Positions 34,475 through 44,247 of a stretch of DNA of 64,000 bases are shown here, in pieces. The position numbers were made by a program, and so were the translations under genes. This DNA is from JACCYQ01 sp036675565 (GTDB taxonomy: Bacteria > Bacteroidota > Bacteroidia > Chitinophagales > Chitinophagaceae): positions 1 to 64,000 of the forward strand of contig JAKFER010000314.1 in NCBI GenBank assembly GCA_036675565.1, written 5' to 3'. Positions within the stretch are counted from its first letter, which is position 1. Each line of letters opens with the position of its first letter. The notes beneath the pieces were generated by a model. The model did no database searches, was not told the origin of the DNA, and was given only the letters and a program-made list of their open reading frames with translations.

Positions 34475-35801
34475 GTCTGTTCAGTTCCGAATTAAAATTG
34501 TTTGTGCATGCCTGTTAGGTTTGTTTACCCAGGTTTCCAATGCACAGCAATTGTTGACGATTGAGCAAGCCATTGGGACCGCCTTGCAAAATAATTACGA
34601 GATCCAGCTTGCGCAAAATGATTCCGCTTCTGCCGCATTGGACGCATCTTATACTTATGCAGCGTTTTTACCACGTTTGAATGCAGGTGCAGGTGCAACC
34701 TGGAATAATAATAACCAAAAGCAAGATTTTGCAGATGGTACCAAACGGGAACAAAATGGTGTGCGTTCAAGCAATATCAATTCATCACTTAATTTGAACT
34801 GGACGTTATTCGATGGATTGAAAATGTTTGCAACCCGCGATAGGATTGAAGAACTGGCTCGTTTAGGTGAATTGGGATTAAAACGCCAGGTTATAAATAC
34901 GGTTGCAGCTGTTATCAATACTTACTATGATATTGTAAGACAAAAACAACAATTAATAGCGTTTGAAGAACAAATGTCTGTAATGGAAGAACAGGTTAAG
35001 CTTTCTCAACGCAGGTTGGAAATAGGCGTTGGTGCCAAGCCAGAAGTTCTGCAGGGTACAATAGATTTAAATACATTAAGAACCAACCAACTCAGGCAGA
35101 TTACCCTGATCGATCAGTTAAAAGATGCCTTGAACCAGTTAATGAATGTAGAACCAACGGCTACTTACGATGTGAGTGACAGCATCCCGGTCGATAAGAA
35201 TATTGTATTGGGAGATATTGTTTCTGGTGCTGAACTTTCCAATGCTGAATTGTTGATTGCCCGTAAAAATATTGAGATCGCCAAATTAACTCTGGAAGAA
35301 AGAAAGGCTGAACGTTTACCCATAGTATCCTTTAATTCAGCTTATAATTTTTCAAAGACCGATAATAAAACAACTGTAAATCCATTCGCACCATTGTTTA
35401 ATCAGAATGCCGGATTCAATTATGGATTCACAGCCAGTATCCCAATTCTAAATAATTTAAATACACGCCGGTTGATGAAGCAGGCGCAACTGGATATTGA
35501 TTACAACGAAATTATTTACCAGAACCAACGTTCTCAGGTGAACCTTGCCGTTATGCAATCATTTAAAGATTATGAATTCCAGAAAAAAGCACTTGAAATT
35601 GAAGAGAATAGCATTGAACTGGCCAGGGAAAATGCAAGTATCATTATGGAGCGATACCGCCTCGGTGTTTCTACATTCCTTGAATTAAGAGAAGCCCAGC
35701 GTGATTTGGAAAATGCCAATAACCGGGTGATCGCAACCCGTTATAATACCAAACTTGCGGAAACAGAATTACTCAGGCTCAAAGGTGACCTTGTAAAATA
35801 G
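34467..35801 (+). CDS. TolC family outer-membrane efflux channel
   Basis: A 444-residue outer-membrane factor completing the tripartite pump. Several in-frame ATGs exist upstream (34440, 34449), but the one at 34467 overlaps the pump stop by 8 bp and gives a signal peptide ending VSNAQ. Two TolC repeats are visible, each with helical barrel segments: LTIEQAIGTALQNNYEIQLAQND and LVKLSQRRLEIGVGA-type in the first half, and IVSGAELSNAELLIARKNIEIAKL with YRLGVSTFLELREAQRDLENA in the second. Third gene of the efflux operon; purE follows after 100 bp. Confidence 0.9.
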   Translation: MFRSVQFRIKIVCACLLGLFTQVSNAQQLLTIEQAIGTALQNNYEIQLAQNDSASAALDASYTYAAFLPRLNAGAGATWNNNNQKQDFADGTKREQNGVRSSNINSSLNLNWTLFDGLKMFATRDRIEELARLGELGLKRQVINTVAAVINTYYDIVRQKQQLIAFEEQMSVMEEQVKLSQRRLEIGVGAKPEVLQGTIDLNTLRTNQLRQITLIDQLKDALNQLMNVEPTATYDVSDSIPVDKNIVLGDIVSGAELSNAELLIARKNIEIAKLTLEERKAERLPIVSFNSAYNFSKTDNKTTVNPFAPLFNQNAGFNYGFTASIPILNNLNTRRLMKQAQLDIDYNEIIYQNQRSQVNLAVMQSFKDYEFQKKALEIEENSIELARENASIIMERYRLGVSTFLELREAQRDLENANNRVIATRYNTKLAETELLRLKGDLVK

Positions 35802-35901
35802 TTTTGCACAAGGTTCATTGATTGTCACTATTTTTGATGATATGTGAATTTTCAATCATTACTTCTTACCCATTATTAAACACATAAAATTGACAGAACG
35901 G

Positions 35902-36447
35902 ATGTCGCAATCAACCAAATCAATTAACCAATCACAGGTTTTAGTGGGTATTATTATGGGCAGTGACAGTGACCTGGAAATCATGAAATCAGCTGCTGAG
36001 TTGTTGAAAGAATTTGAAATACCAACAGAAGTTACCGTTGTATCCGCACATCGCACACCTTTGCGCATGGTTGAATATGCGCAGCAGGCAAAAGCCAGGG
36101 GCCTGAAGGTGATCATTGCGGGTGCTGGAGGTGCCGCACATTTGCCAGGCATGGTTGCATCGATAACCACATTGCCCGTAATTGGCGTTCCTATTAAATC
36201 TTCCAATTCCATTGATGGCTGGGATTCTGTTTTATCGATTCTGCAAATGCCCAATGGTGTGCCTGTTGCCACCGTTGCTTTAAATGGAGCAAAAAATGCA
36301 GGTTTGCTTGCCGCTGAAATCATCGGATCATATGATGAAACCATTTCTCAAAAACTGGTTGATTACAAATTAAACATGCAGGAAGAAGTTTTGAAAAAAG
36401 TGCAAAAACTAAAGCATGAAGGACTGGATAATTTCTTTGATCAATAA
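35902..36447 (+). CDS. purE: N5-carboxyaminoimidazole ribonucleotide mutase
   Basis: A 181-residue mutase that moves the carboxyl group of N5-CAIR to C4, the step after PurK. A TTG at 35890 is possible, but the ATG at 35902 is preferred. Active-site sequences GIIMGSDSDLEIMKSAAELL, VVSAHRTPLRM and AGAGGAAHLPGMVAS are intact. Class I type, as expected for a PurK-containing genome. Its 3' end overlaps the next frame's ATG by 32 bp. Confidence 0.95.
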   Translation: MSQSTKSINQSQVLVGIIMGSDSDLEIMKSAAELLKEFEIPTEVTVVSAHRTPLRMVEYAQQAKARGLKVIIAGAGGAAHLPGMVASITTLPVIGVPIKSSNSIDGWDSVLSILQMPNGVPVATVALNGAKNAGLLAAEIIGSYDETISQKLVDYKLNMQEEVLKKVQKLKHEGLDNFFDQ

Positions 36448-37393
36448 TAAAATTTATGGGTTGATTCCATTATGCAGCCTGTTCTTCTTAGGAGCCTGCA
36501 ATGAAAAATATACACTGACGAATATTACGCTACTCACTCATTTCCCTTCCGGTTCCGCTATTGAATTTAAAAGAGATCATTATTATTTGGCTGGTGATGA
36601 TGCCAATTACCTGTTGAAGCTTGACAAAAACTGGAAGGCTGTTGACAGCTTTATTTTATCAAGACATACTGGTAAACGGATTTCAAAAGATGTAAAACCG
36701 GATATCGAAGCTTCCACATTTTTGTTTGGCTCCCGAAATAATTTATTCCTTTTCGGATCTGGTTCATTAAGTCCATACCGTGATTCCATGATTTTGTTAA
36801 GAGTAGATTCGAGTCACAAGACCAGCTATTCCCTGTCTGTTTTCAATCAACGGATTCAACGTTCAGGTATAAACGAAATAAATATTGAAGGTGCTGCTTC
36901 CACGCCATGGGGATTGATATTGTCTAATAGAGGCAATAACAAAAACAGGAGGAACCAACTGGTATTTACTTCGAATGATTTTTATGAAGACCAGCAGGAT
37001 GCAGAATTCAGAGTTACAACCATCGGTGTGAATGCGGATACAACCGTTGCTTTCACCGGTATTTCCGGACTTTGTTATTCTGGAATGAGTGATCGGTTAC
37101 TTTTAACGGTTTCTACCGAAGATACCGAAAGTAGTTACCAGGATGGCGCAATTGGCAAAAGCTATTTGTGGATCGTGGAGGATATTTCATCCAAAAGAAG
37201 ATTTATGGGAATGAATCCCAACCAGGTAATTGACCTGGTAAAGATTGACAAACGGTTTATCGGTCAGAAAATTGAATCGGTCAGTATCACGCATGAAACC
37301 AATAAGATTCTGGAAGTAGTGCTGGTGGCTGATAATGATAATGGGGAAACGACTCTATTTAAATTACTGATCCAGAAAAATAAAAAAATTTAA
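36416..37393 (+). CDS. Lipoprotein of unknown function, probably beta-propeller-like
   Basis: A 325-residue protein. The ATG at 36416 lies inside purE; TTG codons at 36437 and 36461 are alternatives and would leave a short signal before the lipobox (FFLGAC). The mature part is beta-rich, with LTHFPSGSAIEFKRDHYYLAGDDANYLLKLDKNW, LSNRGNNKNRRNQLVF and ITHETNKILEVVLVADNDNG. This recurring strand-turn pattern suggests a propeller, but I cannot place it in a characterised family. It converges with bshC, overlapping by 4 bp. Confidence 0.65.
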   Translation: MKDWIISLINNKIYGLIPLCSLFFLGACNEKYTLTNITLLTHFPSGSAIEFKRDHYYLAGDDANYLLKLDKNWKAVDSFILSRHTGKRISKDVKPDIEASTFLFGSRNNLFLFGSGSLSPYRDSMILLRVDSSHKTSYSLSVFNQRIQRSGINEINIEGAASTPWGLILSNRGNNKNRRNQLVFTSNDFYEDQQDAEFRVTTIGVNADTTVAFTGISGLCYSGMSDRLLLTVSTEDTESSYQDGAIGKSYLWIVEDISSKRRFMGMNPNQVIDLVKIDKRFIGQKIESVSITHETNKILEVVLVADNDNGETTLFKLLIQKNKKI

Positions 37394-38991
37394 TTCTTTA
37401 TTTCAAGAACGGTGAACTCCTGCTCTAACGCCAAGGAATGATCGTAAAGTTTATCAATGAATGCTGAACCATACACCGCGTAATAATAAAGCATATTATC
37501 ATAACGCTCCTGCAACCCATTCTTTGGAAATAACTGGTTTTTAATTTTCGCAATTTGTCTTTGCTGGTCGCCGAATTTTCTTTTTTCAGCTCTTAGCATT
37601 TTCTTTTCCAGTTCTTTCAACTTTTCCAGTTGTTGCGTTTTTAATCGTTCCACATGCTGCGTTAATGTTGAATCAATAGAACCTGCCTGTTGCATCAAAG
37701 ATTCATAAAACTCATTGGCTTTTTGTAAACTTCCATTTAGCGACAAATCATGTTTAGAATCTTTAATAACTTTTTTGTTGATAATCTCTTCAGTTGGTAA
37801 AAAAACATTATCCAGATCCAGGTTTAGTTTTTGGACCAGGCTTTTCCATTTTTCTTCAATAATCAAAAAAGAATTTCTCAAAACAAGCACCGGGAATGGC
37901 ACCTGGTAATGATTGAATAATTCTTTCAACTGCAACCAATAAGCCAGTTCGCCACCACCCCCAATAAATGCAATATTGGGTAAAATAGTTTCCTGGAAAA
38001 TAGCTCTTAAAATAACATTTGGACTGAAACGTTCAGGGTGTAACTCAAGTTCATTCAACAATGCATCTTTTGTAAATGAAAAACTGGTTCCATGCACCAG
38101 GTAATGATCGTTGACCCATTCAATACGGCTGCGTATTTCATCCACCATATAAAATAAATTGATCTCCCTGGGTTTAGCCTGGATCTTATAATTTTCATCC
38201 AACTTTTCCGAGGTTTCCTGTACAATATCGGATGCCAGTTGTTTTAAAAGATCATCCCGAAAAATGGAAGTCATTTGTTTTTTTAAGGCAGGATGATCTG
38301 CTACCAAAACGATCAATCCATATTGACCAAACAAGGCATCAATAAATTTTAATGTTGCCTGTTGAATGGTTTCTCCTTCTTTGAAAAAATCATTCAGTAA
38401 ATGAATGATCTCTTTACCATGAGGATAAATGCTCAATTGTCCATCAAGTGTTTCAATGATCTTTTTCAATTCCTTATCCACTTTCATCCGACCGAAAGCA
38501 CCGGTCTGATTGGTGGACCATTCCTTTTTTTCACCATCCAGGTAAAAATGTCCTAATTCATCAAAATCTGCATCTTCAGATCCCATATAATATACCGGCA
38601 CAAATGAAAAACCTGGTAACGATTGCTGAAGATATTCTGCCAGTTTGATGGTGTGTAAAATCTTATAAATAAAATATAAAGGCCCCGTGAATAAATTGGG
38701 CTGGTGTGCAGTGGTGATGGTAAAACAATTATCCTCAGCCAGTTTATTGATGTTATGAATTACTTTTTCATTTGGAGAAATGGTTTTGTATTGTTCATTC
38801 AAAACATTTACTAAGGTATTACGTTCCGTATTGAAATTTTTTCTTTGTTCAATTTGGTGTTGAATGCCGGGAATGGATGGTGCAAATGAATAAAAAGGTT
38901 GAAGCGTTTCAGCTCGGTCTATATAATCTAAAACAATATTGGAAAATGCATTCGCCTGCCTGTAAGGTATTCTGAATGATGTACAATTCAT
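37390..38991 (-). CDS. bshC: Bacillithiol biosynthesis cysteine-adding enzyme
   Basis: A 533-residue BshC, which adds cysteine to GlcN-malate in the last step of bacillithiol synthesis. Family stretches: TTAHQPNLFTGPLYFIYKILHTIKLAE near residue 100, FVPVYYMGSEDADFDELGHF, the Rossmann-like ADHPALKKQMTSIF region and AFIGGGGELAYWLQLKELF. A long C-terminal coiled coil (~420-500) is typical. bshA and bshB are elsewhere. The gene lies 56 bp downstream of the FAD oxidase gene on the same strand. Confidence 0.93.
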   Translation of the reverse strand: MNCTSFRIPYRQANAFSNIVLDYIDRAETLQPFYSFAPSIPGIQHQIEQRKNFNTERNTLVNVLNEQYKTISPNEKVIHNINKLAEDNCFTITTAHQPNLFTGPLYFIYKILHTIKLAEYLQQSLPGFSFVPVYYMGSEDADFDELGHFYLDGEKKEWSTNQTGAFGRMKVDKELKKIIETLDGQLSIYPHGKEIIHLLNDFFKEGETIQQATLKFIDALFGQYGLIVLVADHPALKKQMTSIFRDDLLKQLASDIVQETSEKLDENYKIQAKPREINLFYMVDEIRSRIEWVNDHYLVHGTSFSFTKDALLNELELHPERFSPNVILRAIFQETILPNIAFIGGGGELAYWLQLKELFNHYQVPFPVLVLRNSFLIIEEKWKSLVQKLNLDLDNVFLPTEEIINKKVIKDSKHDLSLNGSLQKANEFYESLMQQAGSIDSTLTQHVERLKTQQLEKLKELEKKMLRAEKRKFGDQQRQIAKIKNQLFPKNGLQERYDNMLYYYAVYGSAFIDKLYDHSLALEQEFTVLEIKN

Positions 38992-39047
38992 AATAGGTGC
39001 AAAAATAAAGAATGGAGTATGTAAAAAATGATCGGGTTGTTAAAGTA

Positions 39048-40292
39048 TTAGCCAAATCTTTCAACATTAAAAGCTTTCATGTCAATACTTGTTTCCTGTT
39101 TCCCGATTATTTCTTCAACTAATTTACCGGTGGCTGCACACAGAGACATGCCCAACATGGCATGCCCGCTTGCAATCACCAGGTTTTGGTATTTGCTGTG
39201 GCGACCAATGTATGGCAATCCATCAGGGCTTAGCGGTCGCAAGCCGCTCCAGGCTTGTTTCCCCGTGGGGAATGTCACGGGCAGGTTAGGATAATATTTA
39301 TGCGCAGCATCAAAAATGGCTTTGGCTCTTTGTGGTAAAGGTGCACTGTCAATTTCATTGATCTCCATAGTGCCTCCCATGCGCAATGTATTTCCCCAGG
39401 GAGTCATAGCTACTCGGCTGTCTATCAGGATGGCAGGGTAATGTAAATTAGGCTGCACATCTTCAAAAGTCATGCTGTATCCTTTACCTGCCTGCAATAA
39501 CAAGCGGATCCCTAATTGTGAACTGATCAATGGCAACCATGAGCCTGTGGCAAGCACCAATTCATCACAATCAACTTTTTCATCGTCTATCAAAACCGCA
39601 TTTACTCTATCTCCAGATTTTTCAAAACCGGTAACGGTGCTGTTTAAACGAAATTCCACCTGGTTTTTTTCCAGGTGATCTTTTAATGTTTTCATGAAAT
39701 CGCCCGGGTGTAAATGACAATCACCGGGATATAAAACGCCTCCCCTCACATTCACTTCCACATCCGGTTCAAGCTCCTGGATTTCTATAGCGCTGTAAAC
39801 AAGTGCTTCTATAGACAGTTCCCTTGCTTTTCTTGCCAAATCAATTTCATGCTTTTCTGTTTGGGGTTCTTTATACAGCATCAGGATACCCTTTTCTTCC
39901 ATCCGGAAATGGTTTCCTAAATCATCTTTTATCTGGCTGGTGAGTTCCCTGCTTAATTGTAAAATATTATTGAGATGAGGAATATTTCTGTTCATTGTCT
40001 TTGCATTCGCATTGCGCCAGAAAGTATAACTCCACCTGGCCAGGTCTGCATTTAACCTGGGTTTAATATAAAATGGAGATGAGCTGCTTAACATCCACTT
40101 TAAACCTTTTAATACCATACCCGGTGAAGCAAGCGGGATAAAATGACTGGGAGAAACATATCCTGCATTGCCAAAAGAAGTTCCATCGGTGATATTTCCT
40201 TTATCAATTATGGTAATTTCGTGTCCTTGTTTTTGCAAATAATAAGCGCTGCACAATCCAATAACACCACCACCAACAATAACTATTTTCAT
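39048..40292 (-). CDS. FAD-dependent D-amino-acid (D-hydroxyproline) oxidoreductase
   Basis: A 414-residue DadA-like flavoenzyme. An FAD-binding Rossmann motif (IVGGGVIGLCSAYYLQKQGHEITIIDK) opens the protein; ELVLATGSWLPL and a C-terminal GLRPLSPDGLPYIGRH..NLVIASGHAMLGM complete the FAD site. The neighbours (hydroxyproline epimerase, deaminase and semialdehyde dehydrogenase) point to oxidation of cis-4-hydroxy-D-proline to pyrroline-4-hydroxy-2-carboxylate, with electrons probably going to the respiratory chain. Substrate is inferred from context. 27 bp downstream of the epimerase. Confidence 0.85.
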   Translation of the reverse strand: MKIVIVGGGVIGLCSAYYLQKQGHEITIIDKGNITDGTSFGNAGYVSPSHFIPLASPGMVLKGLKWMLSSSSPFYIKPRLNADLARWSYTFWRNANAKTMNRNIPHLNNILQLSRELTSQIKDDLGNHFRMEEKGILMLYKEPQTEKHEIDLARKARELSIEALVYSAIEIQELEPDVEVNVRGGVLYPGDCHLHPGDFMKTLKDHLEKNQVEFRLNSTVTGFEKSGDRVNAVLIDDEKVDCDELVLATGSWLPLISSQLGIRLLLQAGKGYSMTFEDVQPNLHYPAILIDSRVAMTPWGNTLRMGGTMEINEIDSAPLPQRAKAIFDAAHKYYPNLPVTFPTGKQAWSGLRPLSPDGLPYIGRHSKYQNLVIASGHAMLGMSLCAATGKLVEEIIGKQETSIDMKAFNVERFG

Positions 40293-40319
40293 TTTTCCTG
40301 CTAGATTTTTTTATTGATA

Positions 40320-41318
40320 TTATAAAACACTAAAGCCATAAGCATATGGATCATCATCCGGGTCTATGCTGATGATATTTTCTCCATAAATTTTTGCCCA
40401 ACCTTCAATGGATGGACGGATGGCAGGCCTTCCAGCTATTTCAGTCACGGCTTCTATCCTGCCGGTAAACTTGCTGCCAATGATACTTTCATGAATAAAG
40501 TCCTCTCCTTTATTCAATAAGCCCTTTGCATACCACTGCGCCATACGTGCACTGGTTCCGGTTCCGCAAGGCGAACGGTCTATCGCTTTGTCTCCATAAA
40601 AAACGGCGTTTCGGGCAGTGGACATTTTATCCATCACTTCCCCCGTCCATAAAATATGTGAACACCCTTTGATGTTTTCATCTTCCGGGTGTTCAAATGA
40701 ATATTTCGCATTGATATTTTTTCTTAATTCCCTTGCCCATTCAATTAACTGAGAAGCGGAATAATGTTGCAACCCCTTAAAGTTCGGTTGTACATCAACG
40801 ATAGCATAGAAATTGCCGCCATATGCCACATCAATTGTTAATTCACCCAAATCAGGACAATCAGCCACCAGGTCGGTTGAATGTAAATAGGATACAACAT
40901 TGGTAAGCTTTACGGATGAAACTTTTTTCCCCTCCATTTGGTAACTGATTTCAATTAAACCGGCTGGCGTTTCTAAACGTACTTTACCGGGTGTTTTAGG
41001 ATTGATGAGCCCCTTTTCAATCCCAATCGTTATGGTTCCAATGGTTCCGTGGCCGCACATGGGCAGGCAACCGCTGGTTTCAATAAATAAAACAGCTATA
41101 TCATTTACCGGATCGTGTGCCGGGTAAAGAATGCTTCCGCTCATCATATCATGACCGCGGGGTTCAAACATCAAACCTTTACGGATCCAGTCAAATTCTT
41201 TTAAAAAATGTTGTCTTTTTTCACTCATATTGCGACCCCGGAGTGCCGGACCGCCTTCTTTTACCAATCTTACCGGGTTACCGCAAGTATGTGCATCAAT
41301 ACAATGAAAAATGTTCAT
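40320..41318 (-). CDS. 4-hydroxyproline 2-epimerase
   Basis: A 332-residue proline-racemase superfamily enzyme, converting trans-4-hydroxy-L-proline to cis-4-hydroxy-D-proline. Both catalytic cysteines are present, Cys88 (MCGHGTIGT) and Cys251 (SPCGTGTSARMA). This separates it from trans-3-hydroxyproline dehydratases, which have Ser or Thr at the first site. RGHDMMSGSILY and YGGNFYAIVD also match. First enzyme of the pathway encoded around it; the FAD oxidase follows directly. Its start faces the opposite-strand sterol desaturase gene over a 130-bp gap. Confidence 0.92.
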   Translation of the reverse strand: MNIFHCIDAHTCGNPVRLVKEGGPALRGRNMSEKRQHFLKEFDWIRKGLMFEPRGHDMMSGSILYPAHDPVNDIAVLFIETSGCLPMCGHGTIGTITIGIEKGLINPKTPGKVRLETPAGLIEISYQMEGKKVSSVKLTNVVSYLHSTDLVADCPDLGELTIDVAYGGNFYAIVDVQPNFKGLQHYSASQLIEWARELRKNINAKYSFEHPEDENIKGCSHILWTGEVMDKMSTARNAVFYGDKAIDRSPCGTGTSARMAQWYAKGLLNKGEDFIHESIIGSKFTGRIEAVTEIAGRPAIRPSIEGWAKIYGENIISIDPDDDPYAYGFSVL

Positions 41319-41448
41319 GAAGGAATAATAATTTCGGCTACAAGATATTATTTATTACGATCAAATAATTTGATAAGTTGAAATGTGTTTACATGGTATT
41401 TTATGAAAACTCTGTTCAATTTCTTACATTCATATCCAATTTTTATTG

Positions 41449-42720
41449 ATGGAAACTTATGGTAAGATTTTATTGATTGCGATGCCTGCATTCTTGCTGC
41501 TGGTATTATTTGAGAAATGGTATGGCTGGCGCAAAGGAATGGACACTGTCCGGAATATGGACATGGTTTCCAGTTTAAGTTCCGGTGTTACCAATGCCAC
41601 AAAAGATGTACTGGGGCTGAGTTTTGCCATTATCTCGTATCCATGGCTGGTTGATCAGTTAGCTATCACACAAGTCAAAGGCACATTCTTAACTTACCTT
41701 ATTGCATTTATCGCTTTGGATTTTGCAGGCTATTGGGTACACCGCATTTCGCATGAATACAATCTTTTCTGGAACAATCATATCATCCACCACAGCAGTG
41801 AGGAATTTAACCTGGCCTGCGCATTAAGACAAAGTATTTCATCCATCTTAAAAATTTTCGCTGTCTTTTTACTTCCCGCTGCATTGCTAGGTGTACCAGG
41901 ACAGGTGATTGCCGTTATTGCACCATTGCATTTATTCGCCCAGTTCTGGTATCACACACGCCATATTAACAAAATGGGATTTTTAGAAAAGATCATTGTA
42001 ACACCATCTCATCACAGGGTGCATCATGCGATAAATCCCATTTACCTGGATAAAAATTATTCACAGATACTGATCATCTGGGATAAGTTATTTGGCACCT
42101 TCCAGGAAGAATTGCCTGATGTAACACCGGTGTATGGCATAACCAGGCCGGTGAGAACATGGAACCCGATCAAAATAAACTTCCAGCATCTATGGTTATT
42201 AATTCAGGATGCATGGCGCACAAAAAAATGGAAAGATAAATTACGCATATGGTTTATGCCCACAGGTTGGCGGCCCGAAGATGTTGCTGAAAAATACCCG
42301 GTTTACAAAATTGAGGATGTGTATCATTTTGAAAAATATGATCCGCAACCGGTAAAGCGAATGAGCATTTTTATCTGGTTTCAGTTGATCATGCTTTTAT
42401 TATTAATCAGTTACCTGTTTGGGAATATTGCAACTATCGGTAGCCCCGGGATATTTTATTATGGACTATTTATTTTCTTGACAGTATATGCATTCACCGA
42501 GTTGATGGATCGCAATCCTTTTGCATTGTTCTGGGAATGTATTAAAAATGCCCTGGGTGTTTACATAATTTTGAGTTCCGGAAACTGGTTTGGTGCCAGC
42601 CAGTATGGAACCTGGGTAAATACTTTCCTGATAGCCTATTTTATTTTTTCTACTCTTACAACAGCATGGTTTGCCTGGCAGATCACGAAAGAAGAAAGAT
42701 CCCTCAAACTTGCATCCTGA
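41449..42720 (+). CDS. Sterol desaturase / fatty acid hydroxylase family membrane protein
   Basis: A 423-residue integral membrane di-iron enzyme (the start is the ATG at 41449; a TTG lies one codon before). Histidine boxes HRISHEYNLFWNNHIIHHS and HHRVHHAINP lie at ~100-195, followed by YSQILIIWDKLFGTF. Several membrane helices flank them, with an extra multi-helix C-terminal region (~305-415). Size and extension resemble alkylglycerol-monooxygenase-like members; lipid substrate unknown. It lies antisense within the hydroxyproline cluster, 6 bp from the semialdehyde dehydrogenase stop. Confidence 0.85.
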   Translation: METYGKILLIAMPAFLLLVLFEKWYGWRKGMDTVRNMDMVSSLSSGVTNATKDVLGLSFAIISYPWLVDQLAITQVKGTFLTYLIAFIALDFAGYWVHRISHEYNLFWNNHIIHHSSEEFNLACALRQSISSILKIFAVFLLPAALLGVPGQVIAVIAPLHLFAQFWYHTRHINKMGFLEKIIVTPSHHRVHHAINPIYLDKNYSQILIIWDKLFGTFQEELPDVTPVYGITRPVRTWNPIKINFQHLWLLIQDAWRTKKWKDKLRIWFMPTGWRPEDVAEKYPVYKIEDVYHFEKYDPQPVKRMSIFIWFQLIMLLLLISYLFGNIATIGSPGIFYYGLFIFLTVYAFTELMDRNPFALFWECIKNALGVYIILSSGNWFGASQYGTWVNTFLIAYFIFSTLTTAWFAWQITKEERSLKLAS

Positions 42721-42726
42721 TCATAA

Positions 42727-44208
42727 TTAAATCAGTGGATCTTTTGTCAGCACATTATTTACTGTGCGGTAAATATTTAATGGATTTTCATTCTTTAATT
42801 CATCAGGCAAATAATCATTACTCCAGTTTTGAAAACATATGGGTCTTGAAAATCTTTTAATGCCATCCGCACCTACGGAAGTAAATCGCGAATCAGTGGT
42901 TGCTGGAAACGGACCACCATGATGCATTGCCTGGCAAACTTCCACGCCGGTAGGAACTCCATTCAAGATCAATCTTCCACAAATATTTTTGATGGATTCT
43001 ATTAATACATCATTTTCATTCAGGTCATTATCCGTGGCCATAACAGATGCTGTTAACTGGCCTTCAATAGAAAGAGCCACCTCATACATTTGTTCCATGT
43101 TGTTGCACTGAATCATCAGTGAATAAGGCCCGAATACTTCTTTGTGCAGGAAGTTATTTTGAATAAATGCTGAAGCGTCAACCATGGCGATGGTTGGTGT
43201 TCCCTGGTTTTCCAATGGTTTTTGTTTAGCAACTGCAATTGTTTCAACATTTGATTGTGAAAGTGCGGTTTCCCGCTTTTCTACAAAACTGTTATAAATG
43301 CCGGGATGTAACATGGTTGCCGGTTTTGTATGCCTGATCTCCTCCCCTAATGATGACATGAAACGATCCAGTTCTTCACTCTTTACAGCTATCATCAAAC
43401 CGGGATTGGTACAAAATTGCCCTGATCCCAAGGTAATGGATGCCGCCATATTTTTTGCCAGTTCATCCGCTTCTTCCTTTAATTTTCCAGGTAAAATAAA
43501 AACGGGATTTACACTGCCCATTTCAGCAAATACCGGAATGGGATCCTTTCTTTGATTAGCATAATTGTATAAAGCCATTCCGCCTTCAAACGATCCGGTA
43601 AAACCAACTGCTTTTGTGTATGGATGCTGAACCAATTGTTTGCCTGTTTCATTACCCCCATGCACATGCGCAAAAATACCTCCAGGTAAGTTATGGGTCC
43701 TGGCTGTTTGTAAAATAATTTCCGCCACCTGGTCAGATGTTTTTGAATGCGCCGGGTGTGCTTTTACAATAACCGGGCAACCTGCTGCAAATGCACAAGC
43801 TGTATCACCTCCCGCAGTTGAATAAGCAAATGGAAAATTGCTGGCACCAAATACAACGACCGGGCCTAACGGAACCTGCATTTTTCTCAACCCAGGTAAT
43901 GGTTTATTATTTTCATCATGTTTTGCATCGATAGATGCCTCCAGCCAGTTACCTCTTTCACAAGCATCGGCATAACTGGTAAGCTGGAATGCCGTTCTGG
44001 TTCTTTCATTTCGTAAACGGGCTAATGGCAAATTGGTTTCACTCGCAGCAATTTCCAACAATTCATCACCAGCTTGTTCCAAAGCAACGGCTATGGCCCG
44101 CATAAAATCAGCTCGTTTTTTCAATGGCAATTTCCGGTATTCATGAAAAGCATTCCAAGCATGATTCATTACATTATCAATATCCTTAATTATTTCAGAT
44201 TCCATCAT
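42727..44208 (-). CDS. Aldehyde dehydrogenase, probably 2-oxoglutarate semialdehyde dehydrogenase
   Basis: A 493-residue NAD(P)+ aldehyde dehydrogenase. Start chosen at the ATG 44208 (a TTG lies further upstream). Catalytic Cys in GSGQFCTNPGL and Glu in VFAEMGSVNP are present; cofactor and substrate segments GPVVVFGASNFPFAYSTAGGD and KAVGFTGSFEGG match the KGSADH subgroup. In context it oxidises 2,5-dioxopentanoate to 2-oxoglutarate, the last step of hydroxyproline breakdown. The deaminase gene lies 39 bp upstream on the same strand. Confidence 0.9.
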   Translation of the reverse strand: MMESEIIKDIDNVMNHAWNAFHEYRKLPLKKRADFMRAIAVALEQAGDELLEIAASETNLPLARLRNERTRTAFQLTSYADACERGNWLEASIDAKHDENNKPLPGLRKMQVPLGPVVVFGASNFPFAYSTAGGDTACAFAAGCPVIVKAHPAHSKTSDQVAEIILQTARTHNLPGGIFAHVHGGNETGKQLVQHPYTKAVGFTGSFEGGMALYNYANQRKDPIPVFAEMGSVNPVFILPGKLKEEADELAKNMAASITLGSGQFCTNPGLMIAVKSEELDRFMSSLGEEIRHTKPATMLHPGIYNSFVEKRETALSQSNVETIAVAKQKPLENQGTPTIAMVDASAFIQNNFLHKEVFGPYSLMIQCNNMEQMYEVALSIEGQLTASVMATDNDLNENDVLIESIKNICGRLILNGVPTGVEVCQAMHHGGPFPATTDSRFTSVGADGIKRFSRPICFQNWSNDYLPDELKNENPLNIYRTVNNVLTKDPLI

Positions 44209-44247
44209 CGTCGATTTTAGTATCAAGTATTTTTTATACGGAATAAT

